Shown here: positions 16,147 to 22,977 of the stretch, piece by piece | Position numbering within the stretch: position 1 is the stretch's first letter | Layout: each line of letters starts with the position of its first letter | Source: Chthoniobacteraceae bacterium | Lineage (GTDB): Bacteria > Verrucomicrobiota > Verrucomicrobiia > Chthoniobacterales > Chthoniobacteraceae | Assembly (NCBI GenBank): GCA_947471505.1 | Contig: CANIWM010000045.1 | Coordinates: 1 to 49,971 of the forward strand | Length of the DNA stretch: 49,971 nt | Reading direction: 5' to 3' | Notes under the pieces: generated by a model | Database searches by the model: none | What the model was told of the DNA's origin: nothing | The model's input: the letters and a program-made list of their open reading frames with translations, nothing else | Translations under genes and position numbers: made by a program

Positions 16147-17274
16147 ATGTCCAAAGGCAAAATCAACATCGCAATCGTCGGCCTCGGGTTCGGGGCGGAG
16201 TTTATCCCCATCTATCAACGGCATCCCAACGCCAATATGTATGCGATTTGCCAGCGCGACCCGAAGAAGCTGGCGGCGGTGGGCGATGCGTTCGAGATCG
16301 AGACGCGCTATACGGATTTCGCCCAAGTGCTGAAGGACCCAAAGGTGGACGCGGTTCATATCAACTCCCCGATTCCCGACCACGGCTGGATGACGATTGC
16401 GGCGCTGAAGGCGGGCAAGCATGTGAGCTGCACGGTGCCGATGGCCACGAGTATCGCTGAGTGCAAACAGATCGTTGATTTGGTAAAAAAGACAGGCCTG
16501 AAATATACGATGGCCGAGACGGTGGTGTATGCCCGCGAGTATCTTTACATGAAGGAGCTCCTCGACACCGGGAAGCTCGGGAAGCTGCAATTCGTGCAGG
16601 CTTCGCACCAGCAAGACATGGACGGGTGGCCGAATTATTGGCCCGGCCTGCCGCCGATGTGGTATGCGACGCACTGCGTCGGCCCTGTCTCCGGGATGAT
16701 CGGGGCTCCGGCGGAATACGTGTCGTGTTTCGGCTCGGGCACGGTGCGTAAGGAGCTACAAAAGCACTACGGCTCGCCCTTCGCGGTGGAGACGGCGCAT
16801 ATTAAATACAAAGGCAGCGACGTGAGCGCGCGGATCATCCGCTCGCTCTTCGACACCGCCCGGCAATACCGCGAGAGCATCGACGTGTATGGCGACAAAG
16901 CATCCGTCGAGTGGCCGCTCATCGAGCACGAGCCGCTCGTCATGCACACGGCGAAACTGCCGGAGCCGAAGATTCCCAAGACGGTGAAGACGCCCGATTT
17001 CGCCAAGCGCCTGCCCAAAGCGATCCAGCCCTTCACCACTGGCGGCGTGTATGGTGGCAAAGGCAAAAAGGGCCATCTTTCCTTCACCCAAGGCGCAGGC
17101 CACGGCGGGAGCCACCCGCACCTCGTGCATGAATTCGTCAGCGCCCTCGTGGACAACCGCGACCCATTTCCGAACGCCAAGCAATCGGCCAACTGGACCT
17201 GCGTCGGCCTCTGCGCCCACGAATCCGCGATGAAAGGCGGCAAGATCATCAAATTGCCAGCGTTCACCCTGTAA
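16147..17274 (+). CDS. Gfo/Idh/MocA family oxidoreductase
   Basis: A 375-residue NAD(P)-dependent sugar or cyclitol dehydrogenase-type protein. Residues 6-22 hold the Rossmann loop (INIAIVGLGFGAEF), VHINSPIPDH is the usual post-Rossmann block, and GKHVSCTVPMA corresponds to the catalytic EKP region, here with Thr-Val-Pro in place of Glu-Lys-Pro. The catalytic lysine is therefore not obvious and activity should not be assumed. A basic segment, GGKGKKGHLSFTQG, lies near the C-terminus. The ATG at 16147 (MSKGKINIAIVG) fits the family start; the open frame upstream does not. A toxin-antitoxin pair starts 14 bases downstream and an MFS sugar-type transporter follows. Confidence 0.85.
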   Translation: MSKGKINIAIVGLGFGAEFIPIYQRHPNANMYAICQRDPKKLAAVGDAFEIETRYTDFAQVLKDPKVDAVHINSPIPDHGWMTIAALKAGKHVSCTVPMATSIAECKQIVDLVKKTGLKYTMAETVVYAREYLYMKELLDTGKLGKLQFVQASHQQDMDGWPNYWPGLPPMWYATHCVGPVSGMIGAPAEYVSCFGSGTVRKELQKHYGSPFAVETAHIKYKGSDVSARIIRSLFDTARQYRESIDVYGDKASVEWPLIEHEPLVMHTAKLPEPKIPKTVKTPDFAKRLPKAIQPFTTGGVYGGKGKKGHLSFTQGAGHGGSHPHLVHEFVSALVDNRDPFPNAKQSANWTCVGLCAHESAMKGGKIIKLPAFTL

Positions 17275-17288
17275 AGTATCGTCCCGGT

Positions 17289-17525
17289 ATGGCTGCCACA
17301 GTCACATTAAATCAAGCACTGGAAATCTTCGGGAAACTCTCATCCGAAGACCAAACCCTCATGCTCGAAATCGCCGAAAAGCGAAGAATTGACGACTGGC
17401 GGAAGAAGACAGCAGCTTCGGGACGAAGAGCCATTACCGACTCGAAAGCCGGAAAACTCAAGAGCTACACCGCCGAGGAACTCATCCACCGACTGCACAC
17501 ACAATGGAATCCGACGGATGATTAA
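17289..17525 (+). CDS. Antitoxin of a type II toxin-antitoxin pair
   Basis: A 78-residue acidic-to-neutral helical protein with no strong domain signature of its own (MAATVTLNQALEIFGKLSSE). I call it an antitoxin by context: it precedes a RelE/YafQ-like toxin, and the two overlap by eight bases (17518-17525), typical of such modules. The C-terminal segment SYTAEELIHRLHTQ is a plausible toxin-binding tail. Codon use and base composition look more AT-rich than the adjacent oxidoreductase gene, consistent with a mobile module. It starts only 14 bases after the oxidoreductase stop. Confidence 0.72.
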   Translation: MAATVTLNQALEIFGKLSSEDQTLMLEIAEKRRIDDWRKKTAASGRRAITDSKAGKLKSYTAEELIHRLHTQWNPTDD

Positions 17526-17814
17526 ACCGAAACGCCTCCTCCAACCAACACCTCACTTTGAAAAAGCATTGGAGCGGTATGTTTGGAGGAACGCAAAAAG
17601 GCAGAAATGTATCGTTGAAACAATCGCACGAATGGAAGCAGACCTTTACGAGCCTAAATTAAAGACGCACGCCCTTAGTGGCGCCCTCGCGGGATTTTAT
17701 GCGAGCTCTTGCGGCTACGATTGCCGAATCGTCTTTTCCATCGTCGAAGACAAAAAGTCTGGCATCGAGAAGATCGTTCTCGTCAACGTCGGCACGCACG
17801 ACGAAGTCTATTGA
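17518..17814 (+). CDS. RelE/YafQ-like mRNA interferase toxin
   Basis: A 98-residue small basic protein of the RelE/ParE fold, most like the YafQ or mRNA-degrading RelE/StbE group. The pattern is a basic N-terminus (MIKPKRLLQPTPHFEKALER), a helical pair, then beta strands with THALSGALAGFYASSCG, DCRIVFSIVED and a final IVLVNVGTHDEVY. The C-terminal GTHDEVY is characteristic of the group, including the conserved histidine. The ATG at 17518 lies inside the end of the antitoxin gene. Such toxins cut mRNA on the ribosome when the antitoxin is lost. Specific target not shown by sequence. Confidence 0.8.
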   Translation: MIKPKRLLQPTPHFEKALERYVWRNAKRQKCIVETIARMEADLYEPKLKTHALSGALAGFYASSCGYDCRIVFSIVEDKKSGIEKIVLVNVGTHDEVY

Positions 17815-17871
17815 CCACAATTTCCCTCCTAAAAAACAACCAACAACAAACACAACACACCCTACAAATAC

Positions 17872-19521
17872 ATGTCATCATCATCAGAAGGTAACGCACC
17901 AAACGCCTCCCGGCTCCTATTGGCCGGATTTATGGCCATTCTCGCAGCCGGCGTCGGCTTCGCATTGCGCAACGGTCTCACTGGAGAGTGGAAAACGCTC
18001 TTTGGTTTTACAGACGGTCAAGTCGGACTCATCGGCGGCGCGGGCTTTTCAGGTTTCTGCTTCGGTATTATTATCGGCGGCGTCGTAGTAGACAAAATTG
18101 GCTACGGAAAACTCGTAGCAACCGCATTCGCGCTCCACGTGCTGTCTGCCGTAGTAACGCTATCTCCTGCTCCAGATGTCAGCCAGGCAACCGCCTTTAA
18201 TTTGCTCTTCTGTGGATCCTTCGTTTTCGCGCTGGCAAACGGCACGCTTGAAGCCGTTGCGAACCCGCTCATTGCGACCGTTTTCCCGAAAAACCGCACA
18301 CACTATCTGAACATCCTCCATGCAAGCTGGCCTGCTGGAATGATTCTCGGCGCGCTCATCACTCTTTTCTTGGGTGAGGCTCTCCCTTGGAAAATGAAAC
18401 TGGGACTATACCTTATCCCTACAGCAATCTACGGCTTTTTGTTCTTGGGTCAGACGTTCCCTAAATCCGAAGCTTCATCCAAGGGCCTTTCGCTTGGTCA
18501 GATGATGAAAGACGTTGGAATTATGGGTGCCAGCATCGTTGGTATTCTGCTCTTCTTGTTCTTCCGTGACTCGTTGGGCGGCATCCTTGGTGGCATCACT
18601 GGTAACGAATTTTTTGGTTCCCAAACTTGGGTCATCATCTCGGCCTTGGTTGGTGTTGGTTTTGTGGCTTGGGTAGCTGTCATCACTCAATTTGCAATCG
18701 GGCACTGGATGATGTTCATGCTTTTCGTTGCCCACGCCATCCTTGGGTCGCTCGAGCTCGGCACAGACTCGTGGATTGAGAACATCAACGGCAGCATCCT
18801 GAGTCCGAAAGAAGGCACGGTTCTCTTTATCTTCGCTTCAGCGATGATGTTTTCACTTCGATTCTGCAGCCACTGGATCGAGTCGCGCCTGAAACTCTCG
18901 CCGGTTGCGATTCTTTTCACCTGCTCAATTTTTGCAATCGTCGGCCTACTCGCCTGCTCAACAGTCACAACACTGGCTTTCGCATTCGGCGCAATGCTCC
19001 TCTACAGCATCGGCAAGACCTTCTTCTGGCCGACGATGCTTGCTGTTGTCGGTGATCGCTTCCCTCGCACTGGTGCGGTGGCGATGTCGATCATGGGCGG
19101 AATTGGGATGCTCTCCGTCGGCCAGATTGGTGGCCCTGGACTCGGTTATTCCAAGGATCGTTTTACTGCCGAACACTTGGAAGAAAAAGGCCAACGCGCT
19201 GTGCTCGACGCAAATAAAGCAGAAAAGCCTTCAGGTTTGTTGGGGCTCTTTAAAGAAGTGACGGCTCTCGACGGTGGTAAGATGCAAGCAGCAAGGAAGC
19301 TGGCCGATCAAGAAAAGCACGACAACGTCGCCCCTGAAAAATCTGCGCTTACCGCAGATCAAAAAGCGATGGTCGAAGCAAATATCACTGGCAGCCGTAA
19401 GACCCTCAAAGCAGATGCCGCCCTCCCAGTTGGGATGGCAGTCATCTATCTTTTGTTGATTTTCTTCTTTAAGGCGCAGGGCGGCTACAAGCCGGTAAAG
19501 ATCGATGATCAGGCAGCGTAG
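17872..19521 (+). CDS. MFS transporter
   Basis: A 549-residue Major Facilitator Superfamily permease with about twelve membrane segments. The first region holds VVDKIGYGKL, the loop 2-3 signature, and FALANGTLEAVANPL resembles the sugar-type (FucP-like) MFS proteins common in Verrucomicrobiota and Planctomycetes. A soluble insert of about 80 residues (around 425-515, rich in Lys, Glu and Ala) sits between the eleventh and last membrane segments, which is unusual. Substrate unknown; a sugar or organic acid is likely from the neighbouring Gfo/Idh/MocA gene. Codon use is visibly less GC-rich than in most neighbours. A strong terminator follows. Confidence 0.87.
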   Translation: MSSSSEGNAPNASRLLLAGFMAILAAGVGFALRNGLTGEWKTLFGFTDGQVGLIGGAGFSGFCFGIIIGGVVVDKIGYGKLVATAFALHVLSAVVTLSPAPDVSQATAFNLLFCGSFVFALANGTLEAVANPLIATVFPKNRTHYLNILHASWPAGMILGALITLFLGEALPWKMKLGLYLIPTAIYGFLFLGQTFPKSEASSKGLSLGQMMKDVGIMGASIVGILLFLFFRDSLGGILGGITGNEFFGSQTWVIISALVGVGFVAWVAVITQFAIGHWMMFMLFVAHAILGSLELGTDSWIENINGSILSPKEGTVLFIFASAMMFSLRFCSHWIESRLKLSPVAILFTCSIFAIVGLLACSTVTTLAFAFGAMLLYSIGKTFFWPTMLAVVGDRFPRTGAVAMSIMGGIGMLSVGQIGGPGLGYSKDRFTAEHLEEKGQRAVLDANKAEKPSGLLGLFKEVTALDGGKMQAARKLADQEKHDNVAPEKSALTADQKAMVEANITGSRKTLKADAALPVGMAVIYLLLIFFFKAQGGYKPVKIDDQAA

Positions 19522-19546
19522 TCTGAAACGATAACTCAAACTCACA

Positions 19547-19578
19547 AACGGGGCACGCTTCACGGCGTGCCCCGTTTT
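19547..19578 (+). terminator. Terminator after the MFS gene
   Basis: AAACGGGGCACGC (19546-19558) pairs with GCGTGCCCCGTTT (19565-19577) around a TTCACG loop, with four T at 19575-19578. The stem of at least 12 pairs ends 26-55 bases after the MFS stop. A shortened copy of the same hairpin lies 240 bases downstream. Confidence 0.88.
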
Positions 19579-19696
19579 GCTTTGTTCGGGAACGTCCCGC
19601 GTGGAACGTGGAACATTTTTCAGACGCATTCTCCTACAATTTCGGCGGATATTGCGTAAATTCCTCTGCGCGAGCATGTAAAACCAATGTCGTTTG

Positions 19697-19759
19697 GCTT
19701 CAAACTACTGCGAACGAGCTTCAAACGATTGCGCGTTAGCTTCCGAAGACCGCGCGTGA
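19697..19759. repeat. Degenerate 21-base tandem repeat, three units
   Basis: Three units of 21 bases: 19697-19717, 19718-19738 and 19739-19759. Units one and two share GCTTCAAAC at their start; units two and three share GCGCGT near their end. The third is followed by a partial GCG. Units differ at several positions, so the array is old or only loosely maintained. Confidence 0.6.
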
Positions 19760-19791
19760 GCGAATGCTCGGCACCATCACATTTGCAAGCA

Positions 19792-19818
19792 GGGCACGGT
19801 TCACGGCGTGCCCCGTTT
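19792..19818 (+). repeat. Second copy of the MFS terminator hairpin
   Basis: GGGCACG (19792-19798) pairs with CGTGCCC (19807-19813), loop GTTCACGG, and is followed by CGTTTT. Loop and right arm match the hairpin at 19547-19578 (TTCACGGCGTGCCCCGTTTTGC is common to both), while the left arm is shorter. It seems to be a duplicated terminator segment or a repeat-borne hairpin. Confidence 0.6.
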
Positions 19819-19844
19819 TGCGTTTCGGGGGGAACGCAGTTCTT

Positions 19845-19895
19845 CCCGCAGATTTCGCAGTTTCCAATGCAGCGGAAATCTGCGAAATCTGCGGG
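19845..19895. repeat. Inverted-repeat intergenic element (copy 2)
   Basis: CCCGCAGATTTCGCAG (19845-19860), continued by TTTCC, is inverted at 19874-19895 with one extra base in the second arm. The core CCGCAGATTTCGC is shared with the element at 1827-1945. It ends just before the thioredoxin-like gene and would fold into a hairpin of about 20 pairs. Confidence 0.65.
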
Positions 19896-19939
19896 CCAAA
19901 ATGGTTGAATACGACACCAACGTGGCGGAGGGTCTGCGC

Positions 19940-20539
19940 ATGGCTCATCAATCTACCATGCTCGCACTCGGCACTCCGGTGCCTGAGTTTGCACTGCCGG
20001 ATGTTTCTATGGGAAAAGTCGTGAAGCTCGCCGACTTCCACGAGCGCCACGCTTTGCTCGTCATCTTCCTTTGCGCGCATTGCCCGTATGTCGTCCACGT
20101 CCTGCCGGAGCTTGTGCGGCTGGGGGCGGATTATCCGAAGCGGGGCGTGGGCATTGTCGGCATCACCTCCAACGACATCGCGCAATACCCGCAAGACGCG
20201 CCCATTCACATGGCCGCGCTCGCACGGAAAGAAGGGCTCACTTTCCCCATCCTCTACGACGCCACGCAGTCCGTCGCCAAAGCGTTCACTGCTGCATGCA
20301 CGCCCGATTTCTTCCTCTTCGACGGCGGTAAATGCCTCGCCTATCGCGGTCAGCTCGATGCCTCCCGCCCCGCGCGCGGCCCCGGACGCCCGGCGAACGG
20401 CGCGCTGGACGGCAACGACATCCGCGCTGCGCTGGATGCCGTCCTCGCGGGCTGGCCGGCGAACCCCGACCAGCGCCCCAGCATCGGCTGCAACATCAAG
20501 TGGAAGCCTGGCAACGAGCCCAGCTACTTCAGCCACTAA
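19940..20539 (+). CDS. Thioredoxin-like (AhpC/TSA-type) protein
   Basis: A 199-residue thioredoxin-fold protein of the group often annotated as thioredoxin family or redoxin. It has the AhpC/TSA-like start (LGTPVPEFALPDV), the motif CAHC (45-48) in LCAHCPYVVHV, then ITSNDIAQYP, the cis-Pro loop TPDFFLFD, and the group's ending PSIGCNIKWKPGNEP. I chose the ATG at 19940 because GGAGGG (19927-19932) lies seven bases upstream. The earlier ATG at 19901 sits right after a hairpin and has no such site. The next gene, a radical SAM protein, begins immediately after the stop codon. The redox partner is not visible, though trxB is encoded at 29 kb. Confidence 0.87.
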   Translation: MAHQSTMLALGTPVPEFALPDVSMGKVVKLADFHERHALLVIFLCAHCPYVVHVLPELVRLGADYPKRGVGIVGITSNDIAQYPQDAPIHMAALARKEGLTFPILYDATQSVAKAFTAACTPDFFLFDGGKCLAYRGQLDASRPARGPGRPANGALDGNDIRAALDAVLAGWPANPDQRPSIGCNIKWKPGNEPSYFSH

Positions 20540-21592
20540 ATGCGCCCGCCTGCACGCGGCGCGGGGTTTAACCCCGACAACCGATTCGCCGCCCAACACA
20601 TCGAGCTAGAGCCCGACGCCCGCGTGGACGACGAGGGCAAGCCGCTGCCGCTACGCACCACGTTCCTGCGCGACGACTCGCAGAGCATCATCTCTTGGAA
20701 CGACTCGCCCGACATCCCCTTCCGCGCCGGGCTGAACCCTTATCGCGGCTGCGAACACGGCTGCGCCTACTGCTACGCGCGGCCCACGCACGAGTATCTC
20801 GGCTACAGCGCCGGGCTCGACTTCGAGAGCCGCATCATGGTCAAACTGCGCGCCGCCGAGCTACTCCGCGCCGAGTTCAGCAAGAAATCGTGGACGCCCC
20901 AGACCATCATGATGAGCGGCGTCACCGACTGCTACCAACCCGTCGAGCGCCGCCTCGAGCTCACCCGCGCCTGCCTCGCCGTCCTCGCCGAGTTCCGCAA
21001 CCCCATCGGCATCGTCACGAAGAACCACCTCGTCACACGCGACACCGACCACCTCCGCGAACTCGCCAAATACAACGCCGCCGGAGTCGGCATCTCCATC
21101 ACCACTCTCGACGGCGACCTCGCCAAAATCCTCGAACCCCGCGCCAGCACGCCCACGCGCCGCCTCGCCGCCATCGAGGAACTCAGCGCCGCTGGCATCC
21201 CCGTCCGCCTCATGCTCGCCCCCATCATCCCCGGCCTGAACGACCACGAGATGCCCGCCATCCTTACCGCTGCGCGGAAAGCGGGCGCGCGCTTCGCCAG
21301 CTACACCATCCTCCGCCTCCCGCACGCCGTCGCCCCCATTTTCACCGCATGGCTCGAAGCCCATCGCCCCGGCGAAAAAGAGAAAATCCTCGGGCGCATC
21401 CGCGAACTCCGCCACGGCGCGCTCAACGTCTCCACCTTCAAAGAGCGGATGCGAGGGAGCGGCCCCGCCGCCGACCAAATCCGCCAACTCTTCGCCGTCG
21501 CAAAACGCCGCGCCGGATTCACTGAAATAGATCAGCCGCTAAACACCGCCGCCTTCCGAGTCCCCACGCAGCAGATGTCGCTGTTCGATTGA
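20540..21592 (+). CDS. PA0069-family radical SAM protein
   Basis: A 350-residue radical SAM enzyme of the PA0069 / SPL-like family. The iron-sulfur cluster motif is C71-x3-C75-x2-C78 in GCEHGCAYCYARPTHEYLG. ARCN-like and barrel blocks follow: IMMSGVTDCYQPVER, IVTKNHLVTRD, GVGISITTLD, EPRASTPTRRL and LMLAPIIPGLND. The ATG directly follows the stop of the thioredoxin-like gene with no gap, implying translational coupling. The family's reaction is not established; PA0069 relatives are compared with spore photoproduct lyase but lack proven activity. Membership is clear, function is not. Confidence 0.9.
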   Translation: MRPPARGAGFNPDNRFAAQHIELEPDARVDDEGKPLPLRTTFLRDDSQSIISWNDSPDIPFRAGLNPYRGCEHGCAYCYARPTHEYLGYSAGLDFESRIMVKLRAAELLRAEFSKKSWTPQTIMMSGVTDCYQPVERRLELTRACLAVLAEFRNPIGIVTKNHLVTRDTDHLRELAKYNAAGVGISITTLDGDLAKILEPRASTPTRRLAAIEELSAAGIPVRLMLAPIIPGLNDHEMPAILTAARKAGARFASYTILRLPHAVAPIFTAWLEAHRPGEKEKILGRIRELRHGALNVSTFKERMRGSGPAADQIRQLFAVAKRRAGFTEIDQPLNTAAFRVPTQQMSLFD

Positions 21593-21596
21593 GCCG

Positions 21597-21830
21597 CTAC
21601 ACCTTCGCGGACTTCGTCTCGATTTCCGCAACCAGCGCAGGATTCAGCATCCGCGCCTTCGTCCCATCGTCATAGATGACCCAGCCGGAAAGCGTCACCG
21701 TCAAGACATCCGGGTTCTTCACTCGCAGCCGCTCCCCCGAATGAAGCACGAGCACGAAAGGCTGAAATGGCGCGGCATGAAGCCGGTCACGCATCATATC
21801 AATGATGCTGAACTTTAAGTCGAATTTCAT
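21597..21830 (-). CDS. Small conserved protein of unknown function
   Basis: A 77-residue protein of the type MKFDLKFSIIDMMRDRLHAA with the core PFQPFVLVLHSGERLRVKNPD and ending in ALVAEIE. Short proteins with the pattern PFxPFxxxLxxGxxLxVxxPD are widespread in Planctomycetes and Verrucomicrobiota, usually unannotated. It may be a small beta-barrel fold. It converges with the radical SAM gene, four bases from its stop, and lies just upstream of the AmmeMemoRadiSam genes on the same strand direction but separated by 62 bases. No role can be inferred. Confidence 0.7.
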   Translation of the reverse strand: MKFDLKFSIIDMMRDRLHAAPFQPFVLVLHSGERLRVKNPDVLTVTLSGWVIYDDGTKARMLNPALVAEIETKSAKV

Positions 21831-21892
21831 GCTTACCCACTGCCACTAATCGCCGCTTTGAGCAAGCGAATGCTCCCGCCAACGAAGACACC

Positions 21893-22972
21893 TCACCGCC
21901 CCAGCCGCACGGGCTGCCGCTTCGAGCCCCAGTTACCGGGGCGCGGGTCGAAGTGGCCCGGAATCGTGGTGCCGCAGTGAGCGCAGGCATTTCCCCGCAG
22001 CGCCCATTTTCCAAGCTCATACCAGTCGCGCTCGATGATGACTTCGCCACAGCCAGGACACCAAGTGCTGCCGCCGGTGCGGTCGTGGACATTGCCCGTG
22101 TAAACGTAGCGCAGGCCCTTCGACATCGCGATGTCGCGAGCCCGTGTGAGCGTGGCGGGCGGAGTGTTGGGCTTGTCGCGCATTTTGAAGTCGGGGTGAA
22201 ATGCGCTGAAGTGCCACGGCACATCGGGGCCGAGGTTTTCGGCGATCCATTCGGCGGCGCGGTGCAGCTCGGCATCGCTGTCGTTCTCGCCGGGGATGAG
22301 CAGCGTGGTGATCTCAAACCAGACGTTCGTGTGGTGCCGGAGAAAGCGCAGCGTCTCCAGCACGGGAGCCAGCGCGCCGTAGCATTGGCGGTGGTAAAAC
22401 TCTTCGGTGAAGCCCTTGAGGTCCACGTTCGCGGCGTCCATCTCGCTGTAAAATTCCGCGCGTGCTTCGTCGGTGATGTAGCCAGCCGTAACGGCGACCG
22501 TTTTCACTCCCCACGAGCGGCATGCGCGAGCGACATCCAGCGCGTACTCGGCGAAGATGACCGGGTCGTTGTAGGTGAAGGCGACGGACCGACAACCAAG
22601 GCCCCGCGCGGCGTGGACGATGGTGGCGGGGCTGGCGGCGTCCATGAGTTTATCCATCTCGCGCGCTTTGCTGATGTCCCAGTTTTGGCAGAACTTGCAG
22701 CCGAGATTGCACCCCGCCGTGCCGAAGGAAAGGACGGGCGTGCCGGGGTAAAAGTGGTTCAGCGGTTTCTTCTCAATCGGGTCGATGCAGAAGCCGCTGC
22801 TGCGCCCGTAGGTGGTGAGGACGATGCGCCCTTCATGGACCTTGCGCACGAAGCAGAACCCGCGTTGCCCTTCGCGGAGCTTGCAGTATCTCGGGCAGAG
22901 TGTGCATTCGATGCGGCCATCCGCCAGCGGGCGCGACCAGCGGCCTGGGTGTGTGGATTCGGTGATGGGCAT
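21893..22972 (-). CDS. amrS: AmmeMemoRadiSam system radical SAM enzyme
   Basis: A 359-residue radical SAM protein of the AmrS/PflA-like group. The cluster motif is C88-x3-C92-x2-C95 in GCNLGCKFCQNWDIS. An N-terminal cysteine set (C23, C26, C30, C40, in CTLCPRYCKL) is typical of this group. FTYNDPVIFAEYALD, VTAGYITDEAR and DLKGFTEEFY are characteristic barrel motifs. The C-terminus adds a zinc ribbon with two pairs, CPGCGE and CAHCG, which not all family members have. It is five bases downstream of the fused LigB-AMMECR1 gene, so the two are cotranscribed. Function of the system is still debated; a redox or one-carbon chemistry role is only speculation. Confidence 0.93.
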   Translation of the reverse strand: MPITESTHPGRWSRPLADGRIECTLCPRYCKLREGQRGFCFVRKVHEGRIVLTTYGRSSGFCIDPIEKKPLNHFYPGTPVLSFGTAGCNLGCKFCQNWDISKAREMDKLMDAASPATIVHAARGLGCRSVAFTYNDPVIFAEYALDVARACRSWGVKTVAVTAGYITDEARAEFYSEMDAANVDLKGFTEEFYHRQCYGALAPVLETLRFLRHHTNVWFEITTLLIPGENDSDAELHRAAEWIAENLGPDVPWHFSAFHPDFKMRDKPNTPPATLTRARDIAMSKGLRYVYTGNVHDRTGGSTWCPGCGEVIIERDWYELGKWALRGNACAHCGTTIPGHFDPRPGNWGSKRQPVRLGR

Positions 22973-22977
22973 AGTGC

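Larger units (their letters stand above)
19580..19939. other. Repeat-rich intergenic region without a gene
   Basis: About 360 bases with no credible gene. It contains a degenerate 21-base tandem repeat (19697-19759), a partial second copy of the MFS terminator hairpin (19792-19813) and an inverted repeat of the same family as the one near 1.8 kb (19845-19895). The tandem repeat lies in an open frame that would read FKLLRTS, FKRLRVS, FRRPRVS, but this is an effect of the repeat length, not a protein family I know. Confidence 0.6.

Noticed and set aside
15904-16674. 256-residue frame opposite the start of the Gfo/Idh/MocA gene
   Set aside because: Antisense to a conserved Rossmann domain; no recognisable motif.
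19687-19908. Small frame FKLLRTS, FKRLRVS, FRRPRVS as a gene
   Set aside because: It follows from a 21-base tandem repeat; the rest of the frame runs through two hairpin repeats.
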